This document shows positions 17,409 to 26,241 of a stretch of DNA of 51,584 nt, in pieces. The notes below the pieces were generated by a model. That model searched no databases. It was not told the DNA's origin and worked only from the letters and a program-made list of their open reading frames with translations. Each line of letters opens with the position of its first letter. The stretch's first letter is position 1. Origin of the DNA: Paraburkholderia sp. C35. GTDB taxonomy: Bacteria; Pseudomonadota; Gammaproteobacteria; Burkholderiales; Burkholderiaceae. The translations under genes and the position numbers were made by a program. The stretch is from NCBI RefSeq assembly GCF_003121405.1, contig NZ_QBUY01000056.1, positions 1-51,584 on the forward strand, given 5' to 3'.

Positions 17409-17903
17409 ATTGAAACTCCTGATAGAAGATACCGGCACTATGCCATGGACCGGTCATATATGGCTAGAGTTCATCTATTACATGAAAAGACAGACGCGAG
17501 CCATTGTGTCGCCTGATTCTCGGGTAGAACATCCAATTGCCAGGATTCATCTGGAGTACCGTGAATGTCAATTCCCTTGCACCCAAGTTGACTGTCCAAT
17601 TACTCGCGCGATCCATAAGATTTAAATCACGTGTCTGAAAACGCTGACGTGGTCATAGGAATTCCCGAAATATCCGAGTACTGGAAAAGCCGACCTGAAC
17701 TTAAAAATATGTCAAATGGAGCACGAAATAAATTCACGTTTACTACTTCTTTTTTGTGACCAGGTCGATGCCATCGACGTAAATGACGACATCATGCAAT
17801 CGCCTGAATGACCCATCGCGCATGTCTGTCAGCACATCAGCACAATAAAAAACGGGCGGTGCGCCCCCCGGCACACCGCCCGTTTTTATGTCACGCGCGC
17901 CTG
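17409..17903. other. AT-rich intergenic region upstream of the H-NS-like gene
   Basis: A 495-bp gap visibly richer in A and T than its surroundings, especially 17610-17760, which has several A/T runs. No credible gene is present; a 71-residue open frame at 17410 has no ribosome site or recognisable features. It holds the promoter region of the H-NS-like gene and the terminator of the chemosensory operon, and is a natural candidate for H-NS autoregulation. Confidence 0.6.
17848..17887. terminator. Rho-independent terminator of the chemosensory operon
   Basis: A 14-bp stem (AAAAACGGGCGGTG with CACCGCCCGTTTTT) around a 12-base GC-rich loop, with A and T runs on the two sides, lies 17 bp beyond the CheY-like gene stop on the minus strand. 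It can function in both directions. Confidence 0.9.
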
Positions 17904-18269
17904 TCAGCTTGCGAGCTTGCGAAACGTTTCGAGTACTGCGTCACCTTTGAACGGCTTGACGATCCAGCCTTTCACGCCCGCCGCCTTACCGCGTTCTTTC
18001 ATGGCGGGACTGCTTTCCGTGGTCAGCATGATGATATTGACGCTCGCATTGGCGAGTTCTCCGCGGATCTTTTCGGCCATGGTCAGGCCGTCCATATTCG
18101 GCATGTTGACGTCGCTGACCACAAGGCGAATACCCGGCGACGCTTTCAGTTTCGCCAGACCATCCTTGCCATCCACAGCCGTATCGACATCGAGACCGTT
18201 CTTCCTGAGAAAGCCCGCGACTTCGTCGCGCACCGTACTCGAATCGTCCACTACCAGAACTTTTGCCAT
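17904..18269 (-). CDS. CheY-like single-domain response regulator
   Basis: A 121-residue stand-alone receiver. All active-site residues are present: Asp8-Asp9, phospho-acceptor Asp53 (VVSDVNMPNMDG), Thr83/Thr84, and Lys105 (VKPF). It has no output domain, so it acts by binding a partner protein, as CheY does with the flagellar motor. It is the last gene of the four-gene operon and should receive phosphate from the HPt kinase encoded at 19640-22027. It is separated from the CheX-like gene by 72 bp. A GGGG-rich ribosome site precedes the ATG. Confidence 0.92.
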   Translation of the reverse strand: MAKVLVVDDSSTVRDEVAGFLRKNGLDVDTAVDGKDGLAKLKASPGIRLVVSDVNMPNMDGLTMAEKIRGELANASVNIIMLTTESSPAMKERGKAAGVKGWIVKPFKGDAVLETFRKLAS

Positions 18270-18341
18270 TGCTTACCCCGTAGCGCTTTCCATATAGCGC
18301 ATTGATTGAAAATGAGTGCGCGGCGCGGCGCACAGCTTCAT

Positions 18342-18881
18342 TCAGAACAGTTCGAGTTCACCCGTGCTTTCTTCCGCTTCGCTGACATAAGCGACGAAAT
18401 CCATGGGTGAGCTGGCGCACACGCACAACGTCGCACCCAGTTGTACGTTTGCGCCGACGGTCAGGCGAAATGCCGCCAGATAGTCCGGCTTCAACTCCGT
18501 CAGATACGGCACGCATGCGCCGTTCAAGTGATAAGGCGTCGACATGCCCATATCCGGAAAGAACTCCACCATTTTCTGGTTGATCGCTCCGCAACAGAGA
18601 TTGCCGACTTCCATCAGCGCTTCCGCCAAGGAGCGTTCTTCGGAATCGCGCAGAAAGTAATCGCGCGTCGGCTTGTTATCGTCGAAATGCAGCACGAGCA
18701 AAAAGCGGAATGCAATCGACGAAATGGTCAAAACGACGATATGGCTGGCCAGCGCGCTATGCGCCTGCTGCGCGTCGAGTGCACTGATTTCGCAGGTATC
18801 GCCGGAATCGACCGGTAAACGCGTGCGCGCGGAATGGAAAAAGATCCGCTCGATGCTGTCTTTCGCTTGCTGACTGATCAC
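18342..18881 (-). CDS. CheX/CheC-like phosphatase domain protein
   Basis: A 179-residue protein. Residues 88-103 carry the CheC/CheX/FliY signature ExxNxxxG (Glu91, Asn94, Gly98 in LMEVGNLCCGAIN). In that family these residues insert into the receiver and promote loss of phosphate from CheY-P. The usual second copy of the motif is not obvious. The start is GTG at 18881, overlapping the stop of the MCP-like gene by four bases (GTGA), which indicates translational coupling. The likely substrate is the CheY-like protein encoded next. Assignment rests on the motif and context, so this is moderately confident. Confidence 0.75.
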   Translation of the reverse strand: MISQQAKDSIERIFFHSARTRLPVDSGDTCEISALDAQQAHSALASHIVVLTISSIAFRFLLVLHFDDNKPTRDYFLRDSEERSLAEALMEVGNLCCGAINQKMVEFFPDMGMSTPYHLNGACVPYLTELKPDYLAAFRLTVGANVQLGATLCVCASSPMDFVAYVSEAEESTGELELF

Positions 18882-19618
18882 GTCGTCGCCTGCTCTAACC
18901 GGGATTGAATCTGACCGGCAAGCGATTCGACGCTCGCCAGCGACGCCGCAATCCTCTTGCCGCCCGCCTGAATGTCCTGAACCGTGGCCGTCGTGATCAG
19001 GTCGTTGCGGTGCAGGCTGTCGTGATAGCTCTTCGACAGTTCCTGCGAGCGCGCCGCGAGTGCGCGCACTTCACTCGCCACAATCGAAAAGCCGCGCCCG
19101 GCCGCGCCTGCGCGCGCCGCCTCGATCGATGCATTCAGCGACACGATCAGCACATGCCGCACGATCGACGACAACTCGTTGTTCTTCGAGTGCATGTCGT
19201 GGTTCTGCGCCATCAGCGAGATCATCTGCTCATGCCAGCGCTCGAAGGTGGCGGACAGATTGCGCAAACGCCCCGCTTCCGTAGAGAGACGCGTTGCCTG
19301 CTGCAGCCACTCGTCTTTGTGCGCCAGCAGCGCATTAAAAGACGCGCGTGCTTCTTCCGCCGACGACGATCGTTGCGCGAGATCATCGCGCAACGTATCG
19401 ACGAGTGCGTGCAGTTCGCGCGCCTGCTGTTCGTGCTGCCGGATCCCGGCAGCGTGACGTTCTTCTGCCTGCGCGAGCGCAATGGTCTGCGAGTCGATAC
19501 CCGCCTGCTGGCGCGCTTCCGACCGCTTTTTGTACCACCAGCGCTGCGCAAACACGGCAGCCAGCGCGCCCCACGCGACGCCTGCCAGCGCCGCCGCAAT
19601 CACATACTGATCGACCAC
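18878..19618 (-). CDS. Small membrane MCP-like protein with altered signalling tip
   Basis: A 246-residue protein with one membrane helix at about residues 6-25, a long coiled coil (45-140), and a chemoreceptor-type hairpin at 145-195 (LNASIEAARAGAAGRGFSIV, ASEVRALAARS). Compared with usual chemoreceptors, the tip QTNLLALN is replaced by HVLIVSLN and the glutamate after ARAG is alanine. These are positions used for CheA/CheW contact in classical receptors. There is no periplasmic sensor domain, no HAMP domain and no obvious methylation helix. The start is GTG at 19618 after GGGGAAAGG. It sits 21 bp after the kinase gene and overlaps the CheX-like gene. Confidence 0.82.
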   Translation of the reverse strand: MVDQYVIAAALAGVAWGALAAVFAQRWWYKKRSEARQQAGIDSQTIALAQAEERHAAGIRQHEQQARELHALVDTLRDDLAQRSSSAEEARASFNALLAHKDEWLQQATRLSTEAGRLRNLSATFERWHEQMISLMAQNHDMHSKNNELSSIVRHVLIVSLNASIEAARAGAAGRGFSIVASEVRALAARSQELSKSYHDSLHRNDLITTATVQDIQAGGKRIAASLASVESLAGQIQSRLEQATT

Positions 19619-19639
19619 AACCTTTCCCCGTCGTGCTTA

Positions 19640-22027
19640 TTAGGAGTGAGCGTTCGCCTGAATCGAACTCACGGTTTTCGCGGCGTCCTGCATCGACGTG
19701 CCAACGCTATCGACCGCGCAGTGCTCCGGCATATAGACGATCGTCTGGAACTGGCGGAAATCCGCGCCCGTCTGATCGTCGGTAAAACGCAATTCGATGC
19801 GGCCGCCTTCGCGATGAATGAAGTCGCGCACGGCATCCATACCGACACCACGTCCCGACACTTCCGTCACGTTCTGTGCCGTCGAGAAACCCGGGCGGAA
19901 AATAAACTCCGCCACGGCCTCGTCGCTCAACTTCGAATCGGGCAGCAGCCAGCCGCGTTCGGCGGCGATACCGCGAATGCGCGACAGCGCAAGACCGCGT
20001 CCATCGTCACTCAAGGTAATCTGCAGCGCGCCTTCCGCCACACCGACTTCGATATCGATCACGCCCGCTTCCGGCTTGCCGACGGCAACGCGCTGTGCAG
20101 CCGTCTCGATACCGTGATCGACGCTATTGCGCAGCAGATGCATGAAGACGTTCTTCAGCGTGCTGCCCGCCTGGGTGCGCACGTGATAACCGTTGTCGTC
20201 GATACGCACGGCAGGCACGGCCTTGCCGAGTTCGACGGCAAGAGACGGCAGCGAGTGCAGCACGCCGGCCAGTGCGTCTTCGATCTTTTCCGTGCCGAGC
20301 AGGCGCAAGGTGCGGCGCACGGAATCGCGCGCCATCAGCAGATCGCGCATGTCGGCGGGATTGGCGGCGTCGAGCAGACGCAGGCTCTCCTGAATGTGCT
20401 CGCGATCGACCATCAGATAACGCTCGGCGCTGCCCACACGGCCAGCCTTGCGGCGACCCAGGCTGACTTCGTTGATGGTCGCGTAGTGCTGCAACGCTTC
20501 CTTCACGCGCGCCAGTTCGGCCATCAGCTGTTCCTGATCCCACTCGTGCGCGAGTTCAGGCTGGCGCAGCGCGTCGTAACGCTGTTCGGTTTCGTGAACG
20601 ATGCTGGTCAGATGCTGCAGGCTATACGTGCGCGCATTGCCCTTGATGGTGTGCATGTTGCGGAACAGTTCGGCGACGGCCGAACCATCTGCCTGTTCAT
20701 GCTTGCGAATGATGCGCTCATTCTCGTTGATAAAGCCCGTTGCGCTCTCAACGAAGTGATGGAACTTCTCTTCGCTTACTGCGAGAATTTCGCCGATCAT
20801 TTCGAGGCGGCGCTTCTGCTCGCCCGCTTCGGCAGCAAGCTGGCGCAGTTCCGTCACGTCGCGCACGCATAGCATCAGGCGCATCACGGTGTCGCTTTCA
20901 TCGGTGATCGCGGACCAGCTCAGATCGAGCGTCTTCACGCGGCCATCGGGCATCTTGCGCGTGAGTTCATTGACGAGCAGATGCTGGTTGAATTCGAAGT
21001 TGATGCTGTCTTCGCCAATACACGCAAACACGGCTGCTTCCACTTGCGATACGGCGTCCGCGCCAAGCTCGCTGTCGGCGAACACGAGATCCATCAGCGC
21101 GCGCCCGGCAATATCCTTCGTTTCGAAGATCTCTTCCAGATAGGCCGAGTACTCCGAGTGAATCTTCGCGCCTTCCACCACCGTCAGGATGCCCTGCTGC
21201 ATGTTCTGCAACATCGCCTGAATATCGGCCGTCTTCTGCTTCAATTGCGCGGAGCTTTGCTGAATCTTCTCGATCATGCCGTTGAAGGCGATGATGGAGT
21301 GGCCAATTTCATCCAAGCGGCCCACGGGCACGCGGCGCGTGAAGTCCTGGCTCGATGCGATCTCGCTCATCATGGCCTGCATGTGCGACAGCGGCCGCGT
21401 GATCTGACGGTACAGCAACAGGCCAATCGCGATCAGCATCAGGATAGCCGCGCCCGATGCACTGCCGATTGCCGTCGTCGTCGTGGCGAGACCGGCATTG
21501 AGTGCCTCGATGGCGTCGTCTTTCTGGCGGTTCTTCTCGATGCGCAGCGTCTCGACGATGCCTTCCAGTTCGTCGCGGTATTGAGCCACGTTCGCGAACA
21601 GATAGGCTTGCGCGAGGTCGTTCTTGCCTTCGGCCTTCATTTTCGCAGTGTCGTTGATGGCCGCGAAATAGTTGGCGAGGCTGTCGCGCGCCTGCGTGAC
21701 GAGTCCTTCCTGGGCATGGCTTGCCGCTGCCTTCGCCTGCACGTCGAGTGCGGCACGCAGCGACTTCTCTTTGGCAGCAAGTTCTTTTTGTGCCTGCTCG
21801 ATCATGTTCGCATCGGGTGCGTACACGAGCGTCATGGTGGCAAGCTGCACGTCCTTGACCTGCGAAACGAGGTCGGCGGAGGCCAGCGCGCTCGGCACGA
21901 CGCCCTGCGTCACTTGCCGGACGTCCGTGGCGCTGCCGCGCGTCTGATAGACAGCGTATCCGCCGATCGCCGACAAGGCGACCAGCATCAACACCACCAG
22001 TAAGGTGATGCGGTGACGGATGGTCAT
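19640..22027 (-). CDS. Membrane receptor-HPt-CheA-type kinase fusion
   Basis: A 795-residue inner-membrane protein. TM1 is at about 8-27, a periplasmic four-helix-bundle sensor (4HB_MCP-like) at 30-180, TM2 at 187-206, HAMP at 207-260, and a PAS-like domain at 270-395. The HPt domain has His459 in LFRNMHTIKGNART. The ATPase domain is of CheA type, with N-box LLRNSVDHGIE (Asn634), DDGRGLA (674-680) and GRGVGM (725-730). The protein ends soon after the ATPase, so there is no CheW-like P5 domain, no CheY-binding P2 and no receiver. It probably senses periplasmic signals directly and phosphorylates the CheY-like protein. GGGGAA precedes the ATG at 22027. It is the first gene of its operon. Confidence 0.88.
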   Translation of the reverse strand: MTIRHRITLLVVLMLVALSAIGGYAVYQTRGSATDVRQVTQGVVPSALASADLVSQVKDVQLATMTLVYAPDANMIEQAQKELAAKEKSLRAALDVQAKAAASHAQEGLVTQARDSLANYFAAINDTAKMKAEGKNDLAQAYLFANVAQYRDELEGIVETLRIEKNRQKDDAIEALNAGLATTTTAIGSASGAAILMLIAIGLLLYRQITRPLSHMQAMMSEIASSQDFTRRVPVGRLDEIGHSIIAFNGMIEKIQQSSAQLKQKTADIQAMLQNMQQGILTVVEGAKIHSEYSAYLEEIFETKDIAGRALMDLVFADSELGADAVSQVEAAVFACIGEDSINFEFNQHLLVNELTRKMPDGRVKTLDLSWSAITDESDTVMRLMLCVRDVTELRQLAAEAGEQKRRLEMIGEILAVSEEKFHHFVESATGFINENERIIRKHEQADGSAVAELFRNMHTIKGNARTYSLQHLTSIVHETEQRYDALRQPELAHEWDQEQLMAELARVKEALQHYATINEVSLGRRKAGRVGSAERYLMVDREHIQESLRLLDAANPADMRDLLMARDSVRRTLRLLGTEKIEDALAGVLHSLPSLAVELGKAVPAVRIDDNGYHVRTQAGSTLKNVFMHLLRNSVDHGIETAAQRVAVGKPEAGVIDIEVGVAEGALQITLSDDGRGLALSRIRGIAAERGWLLPDSKLSDEAVAEFIFRPGFSTAQNVTEVSGRGVGMDAVRDFIHREGGRIELRFTDDQTGADFRQFQTIVYMPEHCAVDSVGTSMQDAAKTVSSIQANAHS

Positions 22028-22048
22028 GTGGTATTCCCCGTGGTCTGT

Positions 22049-22066
22049 CACTGCTGTGTGGCAGTG
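22049..22066 (-). promoter_or_regulatory. Hairpin in the leader of the chemosensory operon
   Basis: A perfect 6-bp inverted repeat (CACTGC and GCAGTG, six-base loop) lies 21 bp upstream of the kinase start codon, just before its ribosome site. It could be an operator or an mRNA hairpin. Evidence is limited to the symmetry. Confidence 0.35.
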
Positions 22067-22270
22067 CTGCCCGTTCTGATTGGTCAATTTGACGGGCGAC
22101 GGGATTATCGTCGGCGGGTCATGACGAAGCTGTGACCGCTGCGCATTCTTCTGCGGATTAAAACGCGAAATAGAACAAGTCTGCAAATAGCCCTAAAGTT
22201 CTCGCATTCGATGCCGTTATGCACGGGTATTCAATGTCGATGCAGTCGCCCACTTTCTCTTTTCACACCG

Positions 22271-23221
22271 CTAACCCGTGACAAACGGCTGTGCGGCAGG
22301 CTCTTTCTCACCGGCATTGAGCCTTTCGTATTCGGCGATCAATTGCGCGCCGAACAACATCAGTGTCGCGAGTGCTTCCAGACTGAACAGCACGACGATG
22401 GCCGTGGTCAGCGAGCCATACACGACGCTCACTTGCGACAGCGTCGCGAAGTACCACACGAGTACTCGCCGCGTCACTTCCCATAGCACGGCAGCCGCCA
22501 CTGCGCCGAATAGCGCATGCCATAGTGTGGTGCGTCCCGCGGGTATCACCAGATAAATCGCCGTCAATACAAAGATCTCTCCGCCCAGCCCGAACAGATA
22601 GAGCACGACGCGCGTCGCGCCCGTCAGCGAAATAGCATGGCCAAACAGGATGATGCTGTCGCTCGCGACCGACTGAAGACTGCTGGATACAAACGTCACC
22701 AGCAGTACGCCAATGCCCAATGAAAGACTGAACAGATAAGGCAGGATCGCCGACAAAAGAAAATGCCTGCGCCGGATCGCGACGCGATGCACGAAGATGA
22801 TCGATAGCGCGTTCTCGAGAACCGTAAACGCGAGCGAACTGAAGAAGATCATGGTGACGACCAGGAACCAGCCGATCACCGCACGGTGCGCAAGAAAGTT
22901 GGACAACTCCCGCACAATCGCGCGCGACTGCCCTGGCGTCAGCCATTCGAGCAGTCGCGTGAGCGTATCGAGCAAGAGCTTTTCGCCGACGAAATGGCTG
23001 AATGCAATCGCCACGAGAATCAGCAGCGGCACGATCGACAACAACGCGTAATAGGCAATCGCGCCCGCAAGCAGCAGTCCCTGATTGTTGCGAAACGCCT
23101 TGATCACCTGCAAGGTGAAGCGCACGGGATGCGTCGCGACGAATTGCAGCGCACGGTTTTTCGCTGCAATAGGTGCCCGACCGCGGATCGGACCCTGCGT
23201 CGGATTGTGCGTCGTCTTCAC
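22271..23221 (-). CDS. YihY/BrkB family inner-membrane protein
   Basis: A 316-residue membrane protein with about six helices and family landmarks LLLAGAIAYYALLSIVPLLI near residue 55, FSSLAFTVLENALSIIF near 130, and TLWHALFGAVAAAVLWEVTR near 235. The family is known as YihY/BrkB. It was once called RNase BN and is now regarded as a membrane protein of uncertain role. The start is GTG at 23221 after GGAGG with five bases between. An ATG two bases further upstream is out of frame and meets TGA at once. It lies upstream of the chemosensory operon on the same strand, but a 243-bp gap separates them. Confidence 0.88.
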   Translation of the reverse strand: MKTTHNPTQGPIRGRAPIAAKNRALQFVATHPVRFTLQVIKAFRNNQGLLLAGAIAYYALLSIVPLLILVAIAFSHFVGEKLLLDTLTRLLEWLTPGQSRAIVRELSNFLAHRAVIGWFLVVTMIFFSSLAFTVLENALSIIFVHRVAIRRRHFLLSAILPYLFSLSLGIGVLLVTFVSSSLQSVASDSIILFGHAISLTGATRVVLYLFGLGGEIFVLTAIYLVIPAGRTTLWHALFGAVAAAVLWEVTRRVLVWYFATLSQVSVVYGSLTTAIVVLFSLEALATLMLFGAQLIAEYERLNAGEKEPAAQPFVTG

Positions 23222-23288
23222 ATCAACCTCCGCTCGATGCGCGTCATATCGCGCCTCTTACGGAAGTGAGCAAATTGCGAACCCGGCT

Positions 23289-24515
23289 TTATGCCTCGTA
23301 GCCTAAGCGCTCGAATGCCTTGTGCTGCGCGAGCGTGACGCCCGATTCGATCGCGCCCAGTAATACGCCGTCCGTACCCGTGGTCGAAATCGCAAAATCG
23401 GGCAACGGCATGGGCAGCCACGCGGCCAGTTCGTCGCGAATGAGCGGCAGCAACAGCGCGCAATTGCGGCCGATACCGCCGCCGAATACGATCAGTGCCG
23501 GATCGAGCACGGGCACGATCGACGCGAGACACCACGCCAGCTGACGCGCTTCGGCATCGACGCATTCTTTCGCGCGCGCATCGCCTGCTGCTGCCGCCAC
23601 AAATACAGCTTCTGCATTCGGCGCATCCAGCCCGAGCTTTTTTGCGTGATTGACGATGGCCTTCGCCGAAGCATTCGCTTCGAAGCCGTCATCGTGGCGC
23701 GCCTTTTTCGTGCCTGCGGAATGGGCCGACGACATCGACGGCAGCACGGCGATCTCGCCTGCAAACCCTCTCGCGCCGCGATGCAGCTTGCCGTCGGTGA
23801 CGATGCCCATACCGACGCCCGTGCCGATCGACATGAACACGAAGCTGTCGACGCCACGTCCAATGCCATGCTTCTGCTCGCCGAGCGCAGCGAGATTGAT
23901 GTCGTTCTCGATCACGATGTCCGGTCCCAGCGCGTCGCGCAACGAGGCGAGCAGATCACTGCTCTCCCAGCCCGGCAGATTCGCTGCGAGCCGCAAACTG
24001 CCGCGCTCGGGGTCGAGCACGCCGGGCGAGCCGAGAATGGTTGCGAGCACATCGTCTCGCGAGATTGCATGCTCACCCAGCATCGCATCGACGATCTCGA
24101 CGATGCGCGCCACCAGTTGCGCGTTACGCGACGGCGTGCGCTTTTCGAGCCTGGCGACGATCACGCCCGTAAGATCGGCGAGTGCGCCGCGTATCCATTC
24201 GGCGCCGACGTCGATGGCCACCACATAGCCCGCCGCGCCGCGCGGCGCGTAGAGACGCGGCGCGCGCCCCGCCGCGCCCGCGCGTACGCCGCTCTGCCCG
24301 ACGATGCCCTGCCGTTCGAGATTGTTCAGCGCCGCCGACACCGTCACCTTCGACAACCCCGTTGCTTCCGCTAGCTGCGGGCTGGACGCGGGCGCGAGCA
24401 TCAGCAGATGCTGGTAGATCGCCCATTCGTTGCCCTGACGCACGATAGCGGGCCCGCGCGTGACCTTGGGCGTCGGCGCCTTGCGCGTGTGGCGATGTTC
24501 TGAATGATCCTTCAT
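23289..24515 (-). CDS. ROK family transcriptional regulator
   Basis: A 408-residue NagC/XylR-type regulator. A winged helix-turn-helix lies at about residues 25-85 (LAEATGLSKVTVSAALNNLE), followed by a sugar-kinase-like ROK domain (VVAIDVGAEWIRGALADL at about 105, ENDINLAALGE, and MSIGTGVGMGIV). The zinc motif CxCGxxGCxE expected after GEIAV is absent. The start at 24515 has AGGA upstream. It is divergent from the APC permease and ROK kinase genes, which are the likely targets. The ligand is unknown. Confidence 0.88.
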   Translation of the reverse strand: MKDHSEHRHTRKAPTPKVTRGPAIVRQGNEWAIYQHLLMLAPASSPQLAEATGLSKVTVSAALNNLERQGIVGQSGVRAGAAGRAPRLYAPRGAAGYVVAIDVGAEWIRGALADLTGVIVARLEKRTPSRNAQLVARIVEIVDAMLGEHAISRDDVLATILGSPGVLDPERGSLRLAANLPGWESSDLLASLRDALGPDIVIENDINLAALGEQKHGIGRGVDSFVFMSIGTGVGMGIVTDGKLHRGARGFAGEIAVLPSMSSAHSAGTKKARHDDGFEANASAKAIVNHAKKLGLDAPNAEAVFVAAAAGDARAKECVDAEARQLAWCLASIVPVLDPALIVFGGGIGRNCALLLPLIRDELAAWLPMPLPDFAISTTGTDGVLLGAIESGVTLAQHKAFERLGYEA

Positions 24516-24638
24516 CAGTGTCCTGCTCGAAGTAACGGGCGATCGTAGCAACGCCCGGCAGCGACAGGCAAGCGGCGCAGCGGGTGTCAGCGGATCGGGC
24601 GGATCGGGATAAGCCCGTATATTGACGCAATTGCATTC

Positions 24639-24653
24639 GTAAAGAAACTTTCC
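24639..24653. promoter_or_regulatory. Possible ROK operator in the divergent promoter region
   Basis: An imperfect palindrome, GTAAAG-AAA-CTTTCC (six of seven arm positions paired counting outward from AAAG/CTTT), lies in an AT-rich patch between the ROK regulator and the APC permease. It sits 12 bp after a TTGACG that could be a -35 box for the permease. Evidence is only position and symmetry. Confidence 0.3.
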
Positions 24654-24761
24654 TATCATCCGGAAACGGTACGGCGTTGCCTCAAAAACAGGCAGCGCCT
24701 GTCTTGCGCACCCCATTACTTCCCGACGACAAACGCGGCACCCGACCGCACGGAGACATCA

Positions 24762-26216
24762 ATGAGCGACTCATCCTCGACCTGGCAACAGGCGTCGCCA
24801 CAGGCGGACAGCAGCGCCGCGAGCGCATCTCAGGACGCGCCGCACTTCAAGCGGTCGGTGGGTTTGATGCCCGCCATCGCCGTCAACATGATCCAGATTT
24901 GCGGCGTGGGGCCGTTCATCACCATTCCCGCCATCGTGGCCGTGCTCAATGGCCCGCTCGCGGTGATCGGCTGGATTTGCGGCGCGGTGCTGGCGATGGC
25001 GGACGGCCTCGTCTGGGCCGAACTCGGCGCGGCCATGCCGGGCGCGGGCGGCACCTATCTGTATCTGCGCGAGGCGTTCCAGTACCGCACGGGCAAGCTG
25101 ATGCCGTTCCTGTTCGTGTGGACGGCCATGCTGTCGATACCGCTCATCATGAGCACGGGCATCATCGGCTTCGTGCAGTATCTCGGCTTCTTCCTGCCGA
25201 ACCTGCAACCGTGGCAAAGCCACGCGATCGGCATCGTGGTCGTGGCGCTGGTGGTGTTGTCGCTGTACCGGCGCATCGAGTCGATCCGCACGCTGTCCAC
25301 GGCGCTGTGGATCGTGATGGTGCTCGCCGTCGGCCTGACGACAGCGGCGGCCTATTCGGACTTCCATCTGAGTCTCGCGATGGCGGTGCCGCCTGAATCG
25401 GCGACCATCGGCAAGTTCTTCACGGGTCTCGGCGCGGGTCTGATCATCGCCATTTACGATTACGCCGGCTACAACACCACCGCCTACATGGGCGACGAAC
25501 TGAAGAACCCCGGCCACGTGATGCCGCGCTCGATCATCGTGTCGATCATCGCGATGATGGTCTTCTATCTGGCGATGAACATCGGCGTGATCGGCACGGT
25601 GCCGTGGCAGGAGGTCGCGAAGTCGACCTCGGTGGCATCGCTGGTAGTGGAGCGCAACTGGGGACACACGGCAGCGGGCATCGTCACGGTGCTGATCCTG
25701 ATCGCGGCCTTTGCATCGGTGTTCGCAGGCTTGCTCGGCGGTTCGCGCGTGCCGTTCTATGCAGCACGCGACGGCGTGTTTCTCGCCGCGTTCGGCAAGC
25801 TGCATCCGAAGCACAACTTCCCGCATGTCGCGCTGCTCGTCATGGGCGTGGTCACGGCAGCCGGCACGTTCTTCGATCTCACTACCGTCATCAATATGCT
25901 GGTCGCGGTGGCGGTGCTGCTGCAATCGGTTGCGCAGATTGCAGCGTTGACCGTGTTGCGCCGACGCCAGCCGGATCTGAAGCGACCGTATCGTCAGTGG
26001 CTTTATCCCGTGCCGAGTTTCGTGGCGCTGGTCGGCTGGCTGTACGTGTTCTATGCAACCGATCATCAATCGCAAGTCTGGTCGACGGCGTGGATCGCGC
26101 TGGGCGTAGTGGCGTTCCTGATCTGGGCGCGCATCGCGCGTGCATGGCCGTTCGGTCCGAAGCATGTGCGCGAAGTGTTTCTCGAACGCCAGCGCCAGGG
26201 CAACGACGACGCCTGA
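24762..26216 (+). CDS. APC superfamily permease
   Basis: A 484-residue amino acid/polyamine/organocation transporter with about 12 helices. Helix 1 carries VNMIQICGVGPFITIPAIVA, with the unwound G-x-G region that binds substrate in this fold. AELGAAMPGAGGTYLYLREA follows helix 2, and IIAIYDYAGYNTTAYMGDEL is the helix 6 region. The N-terminal 30 residues are Ser/Ala/Gln-rich and cytoplasmic. The gene is followed after 25 bp by a ROK kinase-like gene, so the two are probably cotranscribed. That pairing suggests an amino-sugar or sugar-acid related substrate, although APC permeases usually carry amines. Confidence 0.88.
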   Translation: MSDSSSTWQQASPQADSSAASASQDAPHFKRSVGLMPAIAVNMIQICGVGPFITIPAIVAVLNGPLAVIGWICGAVLAMADGLVWAELGAAMPGAGGTYLYLREAFQYRTGKLMPFLFVWTAMLSIPLIMSTGIIGFVQYLGFFLPNLQPWQSHAIGIVVVALVVLSLYRRIESIRTLSTALWIVMVLAVGLTTAAAYSDFHLSLAMAVPPESATIGKFFTGLGAGLIIAIYDYAGYNTTAYMGDELKNPGHVMPRSIIVSIIAMMVFYLAMNIGVIGTVPWQEVAKSTSVASLVVERNWGHTAAGIVTVLILIAAFASVFAGLLGGSRVPFYAARDGVFLAAFGKLHPKHNFPHVALLVMGVVTAAGTFFDLTTVINMLVAVAVLLQSVAQIAALTVLRRRQPDLKRPYRQWLYPVPSFVALVGWLYVFYATDHQSQVWSTAWIALGVVAFLIWARIARAWPFGPKHVREVFLERQRQGNDDA

Positions 26217-26241
26217 CCATCACACTTCAACGCAGTCAGAT

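Noticed and set aside
17410..17625. 71-residue open frame in the AT-rich gap
   Set aside because: There is no ribosome site, no recognisable sequence, and overlap with the H-NS-like gene promoter.
18905..20872. 655-residue open frame opposite the MCP-like and kinase genes
   Set aside because: It is antisense to two clearly recognisable genes and rich in Arg, His and Gln, typical of reverse-strand frames in high-GC DNA. It has no domain.
24771..26165. 464-residue open frame opposite the APC permease
   Set aside because: It has a very Arg/His/Asp-rich composition, is antisense to a clear transporter, and has no recognisable motif.
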